A DNA stretch of 5,560 nt from Proteobacteria bacterium UBA7447. GTDB taxonomy: Bacteria > Pseudomonadota > Gammaproteobacteria > Arenicellales > UBA868. Location: assembly GCA_002477475.1 (NCBI GenBank), contig DLPX01000033.1:124039-129598 (forward strand). Reading direction: 5' to 3'. The notes beneath the pieces were generated by a model. That model worked only from the letters and a program-made list of their open reading frames with translations. It was not told the origin of the DNA and made no database searches. Shown piece by piece: positions 1-5,560 of this stretch (position 1 is its first letter; the number at the start of each line of letters is the position of its first letter). The translations under genes were made by a program, and so were the position numbers.

Positions 1-669
1 GGGCACCGGACATGTCCTTAAAGCCTCGCGACAATCAAAATCAAGACACGCCTGCCATTGATCGATCAGGTCCTGAGGTTCACGCTCGGAGAATCGTACG
101 GTATACGCAGGCTTGACGGAGCCCCAGATCTCCCTGTCGCCAAGAGCCTTGGCCGGTAGTGCATAGGCGGCGTAATGCGGGGCAAGGAAATAGTCGGGCA
201 AACTGATGCCGTCCCGGCGCAATTGGACTTCTGCCTCCATCCAGTCCCGGGTAAATCCGTCAATGTAAGCTGAAGTCCCCATCGGGATGGCGAGCCGCAC
301 AAGATGCGGATAGTCGATGGCGACCTGCTGGGTAATCAGTCCGCCCAAAGAAAGGCCGGACAAGATAACCGGGGGCGTGCAGATCGATTCGATCAGTTCA
401 GCGCAATCTCTGGCAAAGTCTGCTATCGACCAGGGCGCGGCATCTGAGGTCGTCTCTCCCACGCCACGGGGATCGTAAGAGGTGGAACGGTACTCACCCG
501 CAAAAAGCATCATCTGCTGGCGCCATGCCTCTGCTGGTGAGTCGCCGCCCGGTACCCAGACAATGTCTGGACCAGTACCGATTTGGGCGGCGCGCATCCG
601 AGCGCCCGAGGTCTGTACGTTCGTTATTTTGACCTCACGGTCAAACTGGCCGAATGCCTCAGTTTTCAC
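1..669 (-). CDS. Alpha/beta-fold hydrolase, partial (C-terminus outside window)
   Basis: This reading frame is open from a GTG at 669 down to the window edge, giving 223 residues without a stop. Seen: a nucleophile elbow VILSGLSLGG with Ser107 as the predicted catalytic serine; an N-terminal WVPGG (residues 38-42) at the place where this fold usually has its HG oxyanion loop; and YDPRGVGET (65-73), matching the common D-x-R-G-x-G-x-S/T strand motif. Residues of roughly 130-215 look like a helical cap. The visible end, LRTCPVP, resembles the strand leading to the catalytic Asp, so the acid and His should lie beyond the window. The start is chosen because the GTG overlaps the ATPase stop as GTGA and a TGA lies in frame upstream at 693-691. 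No good Shine-Dalgarno is visible, so translation is probably coupled to the ATPase. Family knowledge allows esterase, lactonase, C-C hydrolase or aminopeptidase; the elbow is not the GGSWG type of proline iminopeptidases. Processing of the imported ligand is inference. Confidence 0.9.
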   Translation of the reverse strand, partial: MKTEAFGQFDREVKITNVQTSGARMRAAQIGTGPDIVWVPGGDSPAEAWRQQMMLFAGEYRSTSYDPRGVGETTSDAAPWSIADFARDCAELIESICTPPVILSGLSLGGLITQQVAIDYPHLVRLAIPMGTSAYIDGFTRDWMEAEVQLRRDGISLPDYFLAPHYAAYALPAKALGDREIWGSVKPAYTVRFSEREPQDLIDQWQACLDFDCREALRTCPVP

Positions 670-2729
670 CTGCGTTCTTGCTCAACGCTCTCACCCGCCA
701 GAGGGTAGTGGCAGGCCACCTCGCGATCTAGACCGTTAACACGAATCTGGCTTAATCGGGGACGCGTATTGCGACAGTCAGCCGTTGCGTACTTGCACCG
801 GGTATGAAACTCGCAACCCGCCGGCCGATTCGCGAGACTCGGCACTTCGCCCTCAATTGAAACCAGTGACCGCCTCTTGTTCGGATCAGGTTGAGGGACT
901 CCATTGACCAGGGCCTGTGTATAAGGATGTGCCGGCTGGGAAAAGATCTCGTCGGAGTCGCCGAATTCCACCAGCCGTCCAAGATACATGATCGCTAAAC
1001 GATCGCTGACATGCCGAATGACAGGAAGATTGTGACTGATGATGAGATAGGACAACCCGTGCGTTTCCTGTAGTTCATTCATCAGATTCAGTATCTCCCC
1101 CTGAACCGATACATCAAGCCCTGCGGTGGGCTCATCGGCAATGATGATTTGAGGATTGAGCGCCAGCGCTCTCGCGACGCCCACCCGGCGCGCCTGTCCT
1201 CCCGACAACTCATGCGGATATCGAGATAGGAAATCTTGCGGCATACGAACCATCTCACAAAGGCGCGCCGCTTCTTCATCGAGGTCAGCGTTGATTCGAT
1301 GAATCTGAAATGGTTCCGTGATGAGTGAACCCACCGTCTGGCGGGGGCTTAACGATCCCACCGGATCCTGAAACATCATGGCCATATTCCGTCTGAGCTG
1401 AGAAAATCCTGTCCGGGAGAGGGTTCGCAGCTCCTGTCCATCGAAAATGACAGACCCTGACTCCGCCTGGACCAGGCCCAGAATTGCCCGGCCTAGCGTC
1501 GTCTTGCCTGAACCGCTTTCTCCCACCAGGCCCAAGGTCTCCCCCTGACGCAACGAAAGCGAAGCATCGATCACGGCCTCCACGAATCTTGGCCGCTTTT
1601 GAATCTTCGACCGGATCCAACTGTTGATCTGGAATCTCACGCAGAGGTCTTCCACCTTAAGTAATTCCCCGCTCTCGACAGAAGGCTTGGGTCTCGCTTC
1701 CCCCAACGCATCGCCCTGCGGTGAAACATTCTTTGGGGCATTACCCGATGCCTGCAGACCCGGATCAAGCAGATGGCAGGATGCGACGTGTTGTGACTCA
1801 TCCAACTGCACTTTTGCTGGCGACGTCGTCTTGCACTGTTCCATTACTTGTGAGCAGCGTGCGGCGAAGATGCATCCCGTCGGCAGAACATGCAGATCGG
1901 GCACGTCACCAGGAATGACCGGGAGATAACGCGTCTTGGTCTGCGTGCGGGCAGGATCACAATTCAGCAACGCCTGTGTATAAGGATGGGCAGGCTCATA
2001 AAAAAGATTGCTGACACTCCCATATTCCACTACCTCGCCCGCATACATCACCACCACTTGGTCACAAAGTTCGGCGATGAGACCAAGATTGTGGGACACC
2101 ACCATAATCGTCGCCTCAAATTCAGCTCTCAGTTCCTGAATGAGATGAATGATCTGGGCCTCAAGGGTGACATCCAGAGCCGTGGTCGGCTCATCTGCGA
2201 TCAACAGCAACGGATCCATAAGCAGCGCCATGGCAATGCCTGCGCGTTGTCTCATCCCCCCGCTGAAATGATGGGGGTACTGAAGAATACGGTCTTCCGG
2301 ATCCGGTATCCCCACCTTGTGCATGATCCTGATCGCTCTTTCACGCTTGTCCTTCATGCTGAGCTCTTTTCGACGATACTGGATATCAGACATCTGCCGG
2401 TCATAGGTCAGAACCGGGATCTGTGACGTCATCGGATCCTGAAACACCATCGAGATCTGCTCTCCCCGCACCGACAACATCTGACGGTCATTCAGAGCAA
2501 GAAGATCTTGCCCGTCAAACGTTGCGGTCCCGCCATTGACGGCGCCGTTGCTTGCCAGCAAACGGTTAATGGCCCATATCACTGTGCTCTTGCCTGAGCC
2601 ACTTTCACCCACGATGCCGAGGATCTTTCCCCTGGGCACATCAATATTGATATCCCGCAACACGTGCAAAGGGCCGCTGGGAGTCTGGAACTCTACGTTG
2701 AGTCCTCGAATGGAAAGCAGGGATTCCAC
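666..2729 (-). CDS. Fused double-ATPase subunit of a peptide/nickel-type ABC importer (DppD-DppF / GsiA-like)
   Basis: This is the cytoplasmic energy-coupling subunit, 687 aa, with two complete nucleotide-binding domains that would serve both permeases. NBD1: Walker A GESGSGKST (41-49), Q-loop Gln97, signature FSGGM (155-159), Walker B LLLIADEP (174-181) with Glu180, switch His213. NBD2: Walker A GESGSGKTT (403-411), Gln454, LSGGQ (508-512), IIIADEP (528-534) with Glu533, His566. Each NBD is followed by an oligopeptide-transporter C-terminal domain, marked by PAHPYTQAL (246-254 and 599-607) and by four cysteines (286, 292, 299, 318 and 639, 645, 652, 673). A linker of about 35 residues near 322-356 joins the halves. 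All catalytic residues are present, so both ATP sites look functional. The start is GTG, 3 bases after the DppC-type stop, with AAAGGA 9 bases upstream. The length fits single-chain GsiA/YejF-type proteins. The halves retain DNA similarity: 17 identical bases at 913-929 and 1972-1988 encode HPYTQA. Substrate cannot be inferred from this subunit. Confidence 0.96.
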   Translation of the reverse strand: MESLLSIRGLNVEFQTPSGPLHVLRDINIDVPRGKILGIVGESGSGKSTVIWAINRLLASNGAVNGGTATFDGQDLLALNDRQMLSVRGEQISMVFQDPMTSQIPVLTYDRQMSDIQYRRKELSMKDKRERAIRIMHKVGIPDPEDRILQYPHHFSGGMRQRAGIAMALLMDPLLLIADEPTTALDVTLEAQIIHLIQELRAEFEATIMVVSHNLGLIAELCDQVVVMYAGEVVEYGSVSNLFYEPAHPYTQALLNCDPARTQTKTRYLPVIPGDVPDLHVLPTGCIFAARCSQVMEQCKTTSPAKVQLDESQHVASCHLLDPGLQASGNAPKNVSPQGDALGEARPKPSVESGELLKVEDLCVRFQINSWIRSKIQKRPRFVEAVIDASLSLRQGETLGLVGESGSGKTTLGRAILGLVQAESGSVIFDGQELRTLSRTGFSQLRRNMAMMFQDPVGSLSPRQTVGSLITEPFQIHRINADLDEEAARLCEMVRMPQDFLSRYPHELSGGQARRVGVARALALNPQIIIADEPTAGLDVSVQGEILNLMNELQETHGLSYLIISHNLPVIRHVSDRLAIMYLGRLVEFGDSDEIFSQPAHPYTQALVNGVPQPDPNKRRSLVSIEGEVPSLANRPAGCEFHTRCKYATADCRNTRPRLSQIRVNGLDREVACHYPLAGESVEQERR

Positions 2730-2732
2730 AGG

Positions 2733-3629
2733 TCAGCGTCCTTTCCGCAGCCGTGGGTCAAAGATATCCCGCAGCGCTTCGCCAAGAAAGGTAAAGCCGA
2801 GTGTCGTCAGCACCAACGGTATGCCGCCGGCCACGATAGGCCATGGGGTAAGCCGAATGATCAGGTAGCCTTCGTTCAGTACCGTACCCCAACTTGCCAT
2901 TGGGGGCTGTACACCCAGACCAAGAAAGCTGAGTCCTGCTTCGATGGTCACCACCACCGGAACATCCATTGCCGCCAGAATCAGCAGCGGCCCAATCACA
3001 TTAGGCATGATGTGCCGAATGAGAGTCCGCACTGTGCCCGCACCCAATGACTTCTCCGCAAGCACAAAATCAGTATTCTTCAGCGCCATCGTACTGGTTC
3101 GTGCAAGACGGGCGTAACTCGGGATAGACGTGACAATCACGATCACCAGCACGAGGTGCAGGCTCGGACCAAGAAGCGCAACCGCAGCCAGTGCCAAGAC
3201 AATTGTGGGGAAAGAGCGAATGGAGTCGAACAGCAGCAGCAGGATGTTGTCCAGCCATCTCGGTCCATACCCCGCAAGCATGCCCAGACCCAATCCCAGA
3301 ATCAGGGAAATGGATACTCCGATGGCTGCCACCTGAAGCGCGACCCTGCCGCCATAGAGCACTCGGGAGAAAGTATCGCGGCCCAATTGATCAGTCCCCG
3401 CCCAGTGCTCCAGTGTCGGCCCTGAGAGTCGATTGGGGATGTCCAGTGCAAGCGGATCATGGGTAGCCAACATTGGAGCAAAAATGGCGGCAATGAAGAA
3501 AAGCGACACCAGAATAAATCCGAACATCCCCATTGGGTTTCGGAGAAAAAGCCTCAAGCGTTCGCGACCCACACTGTGCCGAGGAGTCGTCACGTTCACA
3601 GAAGGTCTTCCCGTTTTGGTTTCTGGCAT
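2733..3629 (-). CDS. ABC importer inner-membrane permease, DppC/OppC family
   Basis: This is the second channel subunit of the importer, 298 aa, in the inner membrane. Seen: a basic cytoplasmic tail with RLRLFLRNPMG (24-34), the typical OppC N-terminal entry; a first membrane helix at about 35-54; a periplasmic loop containing HWAGTDQLGRDTFSRVLYGGR (75-95), the hallmark GTDxLGRDxxSRxxYGxR of DppC proteins; further hydrophobic segments at about 98-120, 138-170, 211-233 and 264-284; and the EAA-type coupling loop AEKSLGAGTVRTLIRHIMPN (191-210), which docks on the ATPase. It ends FDPRLRKGR, as is usual for the family. An upstream in-frame TTG at 3671 would add 14 residues (MHGLILGCASPCKA) and overlap dppB by 38 bases. 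I prefer ATG 3629 because it begins 4 bases after the upstream stop and gives the usual family length. No strong Shine-Dalgarno precedes it, so coupling to the upstream gene is likely. Confidence 0.95.
   Translation of the reverse strand: MPETKTGRPSVNVTTPRHSVGRERLRLFLRNPMGMFGFILVSLFFIAAIFAPMLATHDPLALDIPNRLSGPTLEHWAGTDQLGRDTFSRVLYGGRVALQVAAIGVSISLILGLGLGMLAGYGPRWLDNILLLLFDSIRSFPTIVLALAAVALLGPSLHLVLVIVIVTSIPSYARLARTSTMALKNTDFVLAEKSLGAGTVRTLIRHIMPNVIGPLLILAAMDVPVVVTIEAGLSFLGLGVQPPMASWGTVLNEGYLIIRLTPWPIVAGGIPLVLTTLGFTFLGEALRDIFDPRLRKGR
2739..2744 (-). promoter_or_regulatory. Ribosome binding site of the ATPase gene
   Basis: On the minus strand AAAGGA lies inside the last codons of the DppC-type permease gene, 9 bases before the GTG at 2729. 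It supports that GTG as the start; the encoded MESLLSIRGLNVEF is also where proteins of this family normally begin. It is the clearest Shine-Dalgarno match I see in the window. Confidence 0.6.
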
Positions 3630-3633
3630 GGCT

Positions 3634-4578
3634 TTACAGGGACTCGCGCACCCGAGGATCAAACCATGCAACCAGAAGATCAGCGATTAGCGTTACAAAT
3701 ACATACATGGCGATAGTCACCAGCACCGCTCCTTGCACCACGGGGAAATTACGGGCGAGTACCATGTCGTAAATGATTTTTCCTACCCCAGGGCGCGAGA
3801 AAATGATTTCCGCGAACACCGTTCCGGAAAGAAGGCCGCCAAAACCCACGCCAATGAGTGTAATTGTCGGCAGAATGGCGACTTTCAATGCATATCGAAA
3901 GACGACTGTCTTCGGTGATAAACCAAACGCCCGGACCGAGCGAATGTAATTCTCCCCCATGACTTCGAGCATCGTGGCACGAACCATACGAGCGAGATAC
4001 CCCACCCATCCCAACCCCACAGCAAAAGCGGGGAGTACAAGGTGATACAAGCGATCAGAAATATCGTCTTCGTCTCCGGCACCCAGAACCGGAAACCAGC
4101 CCAAAGCGATTGAAAAAATCAAAATCGCCCATATCGAAACCAGGAAAGACGGCACAGCAATCGTGCCAACCGAGAAGATACCGGTCACACGGTCTGCAAG
4201 ACTGTTGGGGCGGATAGCCGACAGGCACCCCAACGGAATACCCAGCAACGCTGACCAGCCGATAGCCGCCAGGGCGAGAGAAATTGTATGGGGCAGTTGC
4301 TCCGAAAGCGTCAAGGCTACGCTCCGGTTGGAAAAGACATCGCTGCCAAGATCACCCTGGAACACCGAGCCGAGAAAAATCGCGAACTGGTAGTACAGCG
4401 GCTCATCCAGATGCATCTTCGCCCGGTAGGCCGCCTGAACTTCTGGAGTCGCCCTCGGTCCCAGGGCAATGCTTGCCGGATCTCCCGGGATCGAATGCAG
4501 CATCAGAAAAAGTGCCAACACCGCCAGGAAAACGATGACGACGGATAAGGCCAATCTCCTGATGATGTAGAGCAGCAT
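3634..4578 (-). CDS. ABC importer inner-membrane permease, DppB/OppB family
   Basis: This is the first channel subunit of the importer, 314 aa. Seen: the start MLLYIIRRL followed by a membrane helix (about 9-29) and the family motif PGDP (31-34); a large periplasmic loop with LDEPLYYQF and GDLGSD (about 57-80); further hydrophobic segments at about 97-120, 134-160, 178-197, 234-255 and 281-305; and the coupling loop ENYIRSVRAFGLSPKTVVFRYALK (209-232), containing the conserved RAFGL that contacts the ATPase. FSRPGVGKIIYDMVLARNFPVVQG (260-283) and the end WFDPRVRESL are characteristic. The ATG at 4578 gives the standard N-terminus and there is no better upstream choice. The sequence before it, AATGTAAAG, is a poor ribosome site. 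The DppC-type gene begins 4 bases after the stop. The protein is complete, and I see no missing motif. Dpp, Opp, Gsi and Nik permeases share these features, so the ligand is not defined. Confidence 0.96.
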   Translation of the reverse strand: MLLYIIRRLALSVVIVFLAVLALFLMLHSIPGDPASIALGPRATPEVQAAYRAKMHLDEPLYYQFAIFLGSVFQGDLGSDVFSNRSVALTLSEQLPHTISLALAAIGWSALLGIPLGCLSAIRPNSLADRVTGIFSVGTIAVPSFLVSIWAILIFSIALGWFPVLGAGDEDDISDRLYHLVLPAFAVGLGWVGYLARMVRATMLEVMGENYIRSVRAFGLSPKTVVFRYALKVAILPTITLIGVGFGGLLSGTVFAEIIFSRPGVGKIIYDMVLARNFPVVQGAVLVTIAMYVFVTLIADLLVAWFDPRVRESL

Positions 4579-4605
4579 CTTTACATTGAGCTTTTATTGT
4601 TGAAC

Positions 4606-4618
4606 CAACAGGCTGTTG
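4606..4618. repeat. 13-base palindrome upstream of the DppB-type gene
   Basis: CAACAG-G-CTGTTG is a perfect inverted repeat of six bases around one central base, ending 27 bases before the permease ATG. A third related arm, TTGTTG at 4597-4602, could pair with the same CAACAG (five of six), so two mutually exclusive small hairpins are possible. It could be an operator half-site pair, a weak hairpin close to the ribosome site, or chance. No run of T follows on the minus strand, so it is not a rho-independent terminator. Confidence 0.4.
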
Positions 4619-4630
4619 ATTGCCGAGACG

Positions 4631-4670
4631 TGCCCACCAAATCGATTAGCATCAAGAACAGGTGTGGGCA
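4631..4670. repeat. Inverted repeat, 7-base arms, in the permease leader
   Basis: TGCCCAC at 4631-4637 is matched exactly by GTGGGCA at 4664-4670, with a 26-base spacer. The spacer contains AATCGATT (4640-4647), itself an 8-base palindrome. In the transcript this could form a GC-rich stem with a large loop about 50 bases before the DppB-type start. No T-tract follows on the minus strand. The function is unknown. Confidence 0.4.
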
Positions 4671-4783
4671 GCAAGCAAGAGCCCGGCTATCCACACATGG
4701 CGTTTCGGATACGACCCGCCCTGCGCCCCATCATGCCGGTTATGGACGCGCTTGGGGCGTGATATTGCTAGAAATAAATCAAC

Positions 4784-4798
4784 CGGCTAACCCAGCCG
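4784..4798 (-). repeat. Short hairpin after the binding-protein gene, possible weak attenuator or 3'-end stabiliser
   Basis: On the minus strand CGGCT-GGGTT-AGCCG forms a five-base GC-rich stem with a five-base loop. It lies 51 bases after the binding-protein stop and is followed by the T-rich GTTGATTTATTTC. The stem is short and the T-tract is interrupted, so it is at best a weak terminator. A role in protecting the binding-protein mRNA from 3' decay is an equally fair guess. Confidence 0.25.
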
Positions 4799-4849
4799 CC
4801 GTTCTTCCTCTGAAGATCAGAACGACAACTGGGTGCCAGACTGTTGATA

Positions 4850-5560
4850 TCAGCCGAAATAAGGCAGAAGCATCTCACCCGATGGTGCGAATCGCGTAGA
4901 GATGTCCGCACGGTGAATGAATACCTCAGGCTCGTGGGTCAACCAGACGTAACCTCCTGACTCCTCCATGATTTCCTGCATCCGGATAGCAATCGCGGCC
5001 CGTTTATCGGGCACCGTCTCCGCAACGAGCTTGGCAAACAGATCCTCAAACTCATCTGAAGACCAGCGCTCCCAGTTCCAGACACCAACCTGGTCCCGAA
5101 CGAACCATTGGAACGGTTCATAGGGGTCCGGCCCGGATCCATAGCGCATGATCCACAGTTCGAGGTCTTTCCAGGTATCACCTTTGCTTTCCTGGCCCAT
5201 TTCCCAAAACGGCCCTGAATCCAGCGGGATAATCTCAGTCTTGATGCCGATCGCTGCGAGGTTGGCCTGAATAATCTGTGCCGATAAGACGCGTTCTTGA
5301 TTATTCAGCGTTCGTAAAGTGAGCTCCAGACCAGACACCCCAGCTTCTGCAAGCAGTGCTTTGGCTTTGGCTGGATCGTACGAGTAGCCGGCCGAAGTTC
5401 GTCGGCCTACGAGACCCGGACAGACAACACCGAAAGATGGCTCAGCCGTTCCCGAGTAGGCTCCCTGGATGATCGAGTCCTGGTCCACAGCGTACTGAAT
5501 CGCTCTTCGCACCCTGGGATCTTGCAACTTCGGGTGATCAGTATTCATTCCCATCCACAT
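4850..5560 (-). CDS. Family-5 extracellular solute-binding protein of the importer, partial (N-terminus outside window)
   Basis: This is the periplasmic ligand-capturing component. Only the last 236 residues are in the window; full family members are about 500-600 aa, so roughly half is missing, including the signal peptide. The ATG at the window edge is an internal methionine codon, not the start. Seen, numbered from the edge: MNTDHPKLQDPRVRRAIQYAVDQDSI (5-30), the family's conserved block in which D-x-RVR-A-x-x-Y-A-x-D precedes the hinge; YSYDPAKAKALLAEAG (59-74), the usual helix; a strand LELTLRTL; IIQANLAAIGIKTEI (96-110), typical of the C-lobe; and GSGPDPYEPFQWF followed by the terminal helix with DKRAAIAIRMQEIMEESGGYVWL. 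It ends LLPYFG before a TGA. Adjacency to the two permeases makes it their partner. Peptides are the commonest ligands, but glutathione, nickel and opine binders share this fold, and ligand contacts cannot be assigned here. Confidence 0.93.
   Translation of the reverse strand: MWMGMNTDHPKLQDPRVRRAIQYAVDQDSIIQGAYSGTAEPSFGVVCPGLVGRRTSAGYSYDPAKAKALLAEAGVSGLELTLRTLNNQERVLSAQIIQANLAAIGIKTEIIPLDSGPFWEMGQESKGDTWKDLELWIMRYGSGPDPYEPFQWFVRDQVGVWNWERWSSDEFEDLFAKLVAETVPDKRAAIAIRMQEIMEESGGYVWLTHEPEVFIHRADISTRFAPSGEMLLPYFG

Larger units (their letters stand above)
4579..4849. other. 271-bp gap between binding-protein and permease genes
   Basis: No gene is supported here. On the minus strand only a very short ATG frame (14 codons near 4734) exists. 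The plus-strand frame beginning TTG at 4597 runs antisense into the binding-protein gene and encodes nothing recognisable. The stretch holds several short inverted repeats, listed separately. I searched by eye for a minus-strand promoter and found no convincing -35/-10 pair with 16-18 base spacing. In ABC importer operons such gaps after the binding-protein gene often lower expression of the permease genes through partial termination or mRNA processing. That role here is inference. Confidence 0.6.

Noticed and set aside
1890..2426. Plus-strand frame of 178 codons
   Set aside because: It lies wholly antisense to the first ATPase domain, whose motifs are intact. It is a shadow of that coding sequence.
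3630..3671. TTG start at 3671 for the DppC-type permease
   Set aside because: It would overlap the preceding gene by 38 bases and add a tail unlike the family. The ATG at 3629 fits spacing and length better.
4784..4798. Rho-independent terminator after the binding-protein gene
   Set aside because: The stem has only five pairs and the following T-rich stretch is interrupted. It is kept only as a weak hairpin.
4613..4848. Direct repeat CTGTTGAT at 4613-4620 and 4841-4848, suggesting a target-site duplication around an inserted element
   Set aside because: The inner ends show no terminal inverted repeats, and an exact 8-base match within 271 bases is expected about half the time by chance.
4597..4899. 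Plus-strand frame of 100 codons across the gap
   Set aside because: It starts with TTG, has no ribosome site that I can see, runs antisense into the 3' end of the binding-protein gene, and its product resembles nothing known to me.
5550..5560. ATG at the window edge as start of the binding protein
   Set aside because: The encoded sequence opens in the middle of the conserved family block, with no signal peptide, so the gene must continue past the edge.

Overview
The window is one co-directional block on the minus strand. It covers most of a peptide/nickel-type (Dpp/Opp/Gsi family) ABC importer operon and ends in an alpha/beta hydrolase gene. In transcription order (right to left) it holds: the C-terminal half of a family-5 substrate-binding protein (5560 to 4850, 5' end outside the window); a 271-bp gap without a gene; a DppB-type permease (4578 to 3634); a DppC-type permease (3629 to 2733); a single polypeptide carrying both ATPase domains (2729 to 666); and an alpha/beta-fold hydrolase (669 to below 1, C-terminus outside the window). 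I see no plus-strand gene, RNA gene, mobile element or CRISPR array.

Downstream of the gap the genes are packed tightly. There are 4 bases between the two permeases, 3 bases between the second permease and the ATPase, and a 4-base GTGA overlap between the ATPase stop and the hydrolase start. This implies one mRNA with translational coupling. The operon promoter is probably upstream of the binding-protein gene, beyond position 5560.

The parts give a complete importer. A periplasmic binding protein captures the ligand, two membrane permeases form the channel, and the double ATPase powers transport. The hydrolase has a visible GLSLGG nucleophile elbow and is the only non-transport gene. The obvious inference is that it acts on the imported compound, but neither the ligand nor the reaction can be read from the sequence.

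The organism is most likely a Pseudomonadota bacterium of moderately high GC content. This rests on the periplasmic-type importer, the fused DppD-DppF/GsiA-like ATPase common in that phylum, and frequent GTG starts. The assignment is tentative. The content is mostly ordinary transport machinery. The points worth a second look are the coupled hydrolase, the inverted repeats in the gap, and the two four-cysteine clusters in the ATPase. I do not see a clearly novel system.
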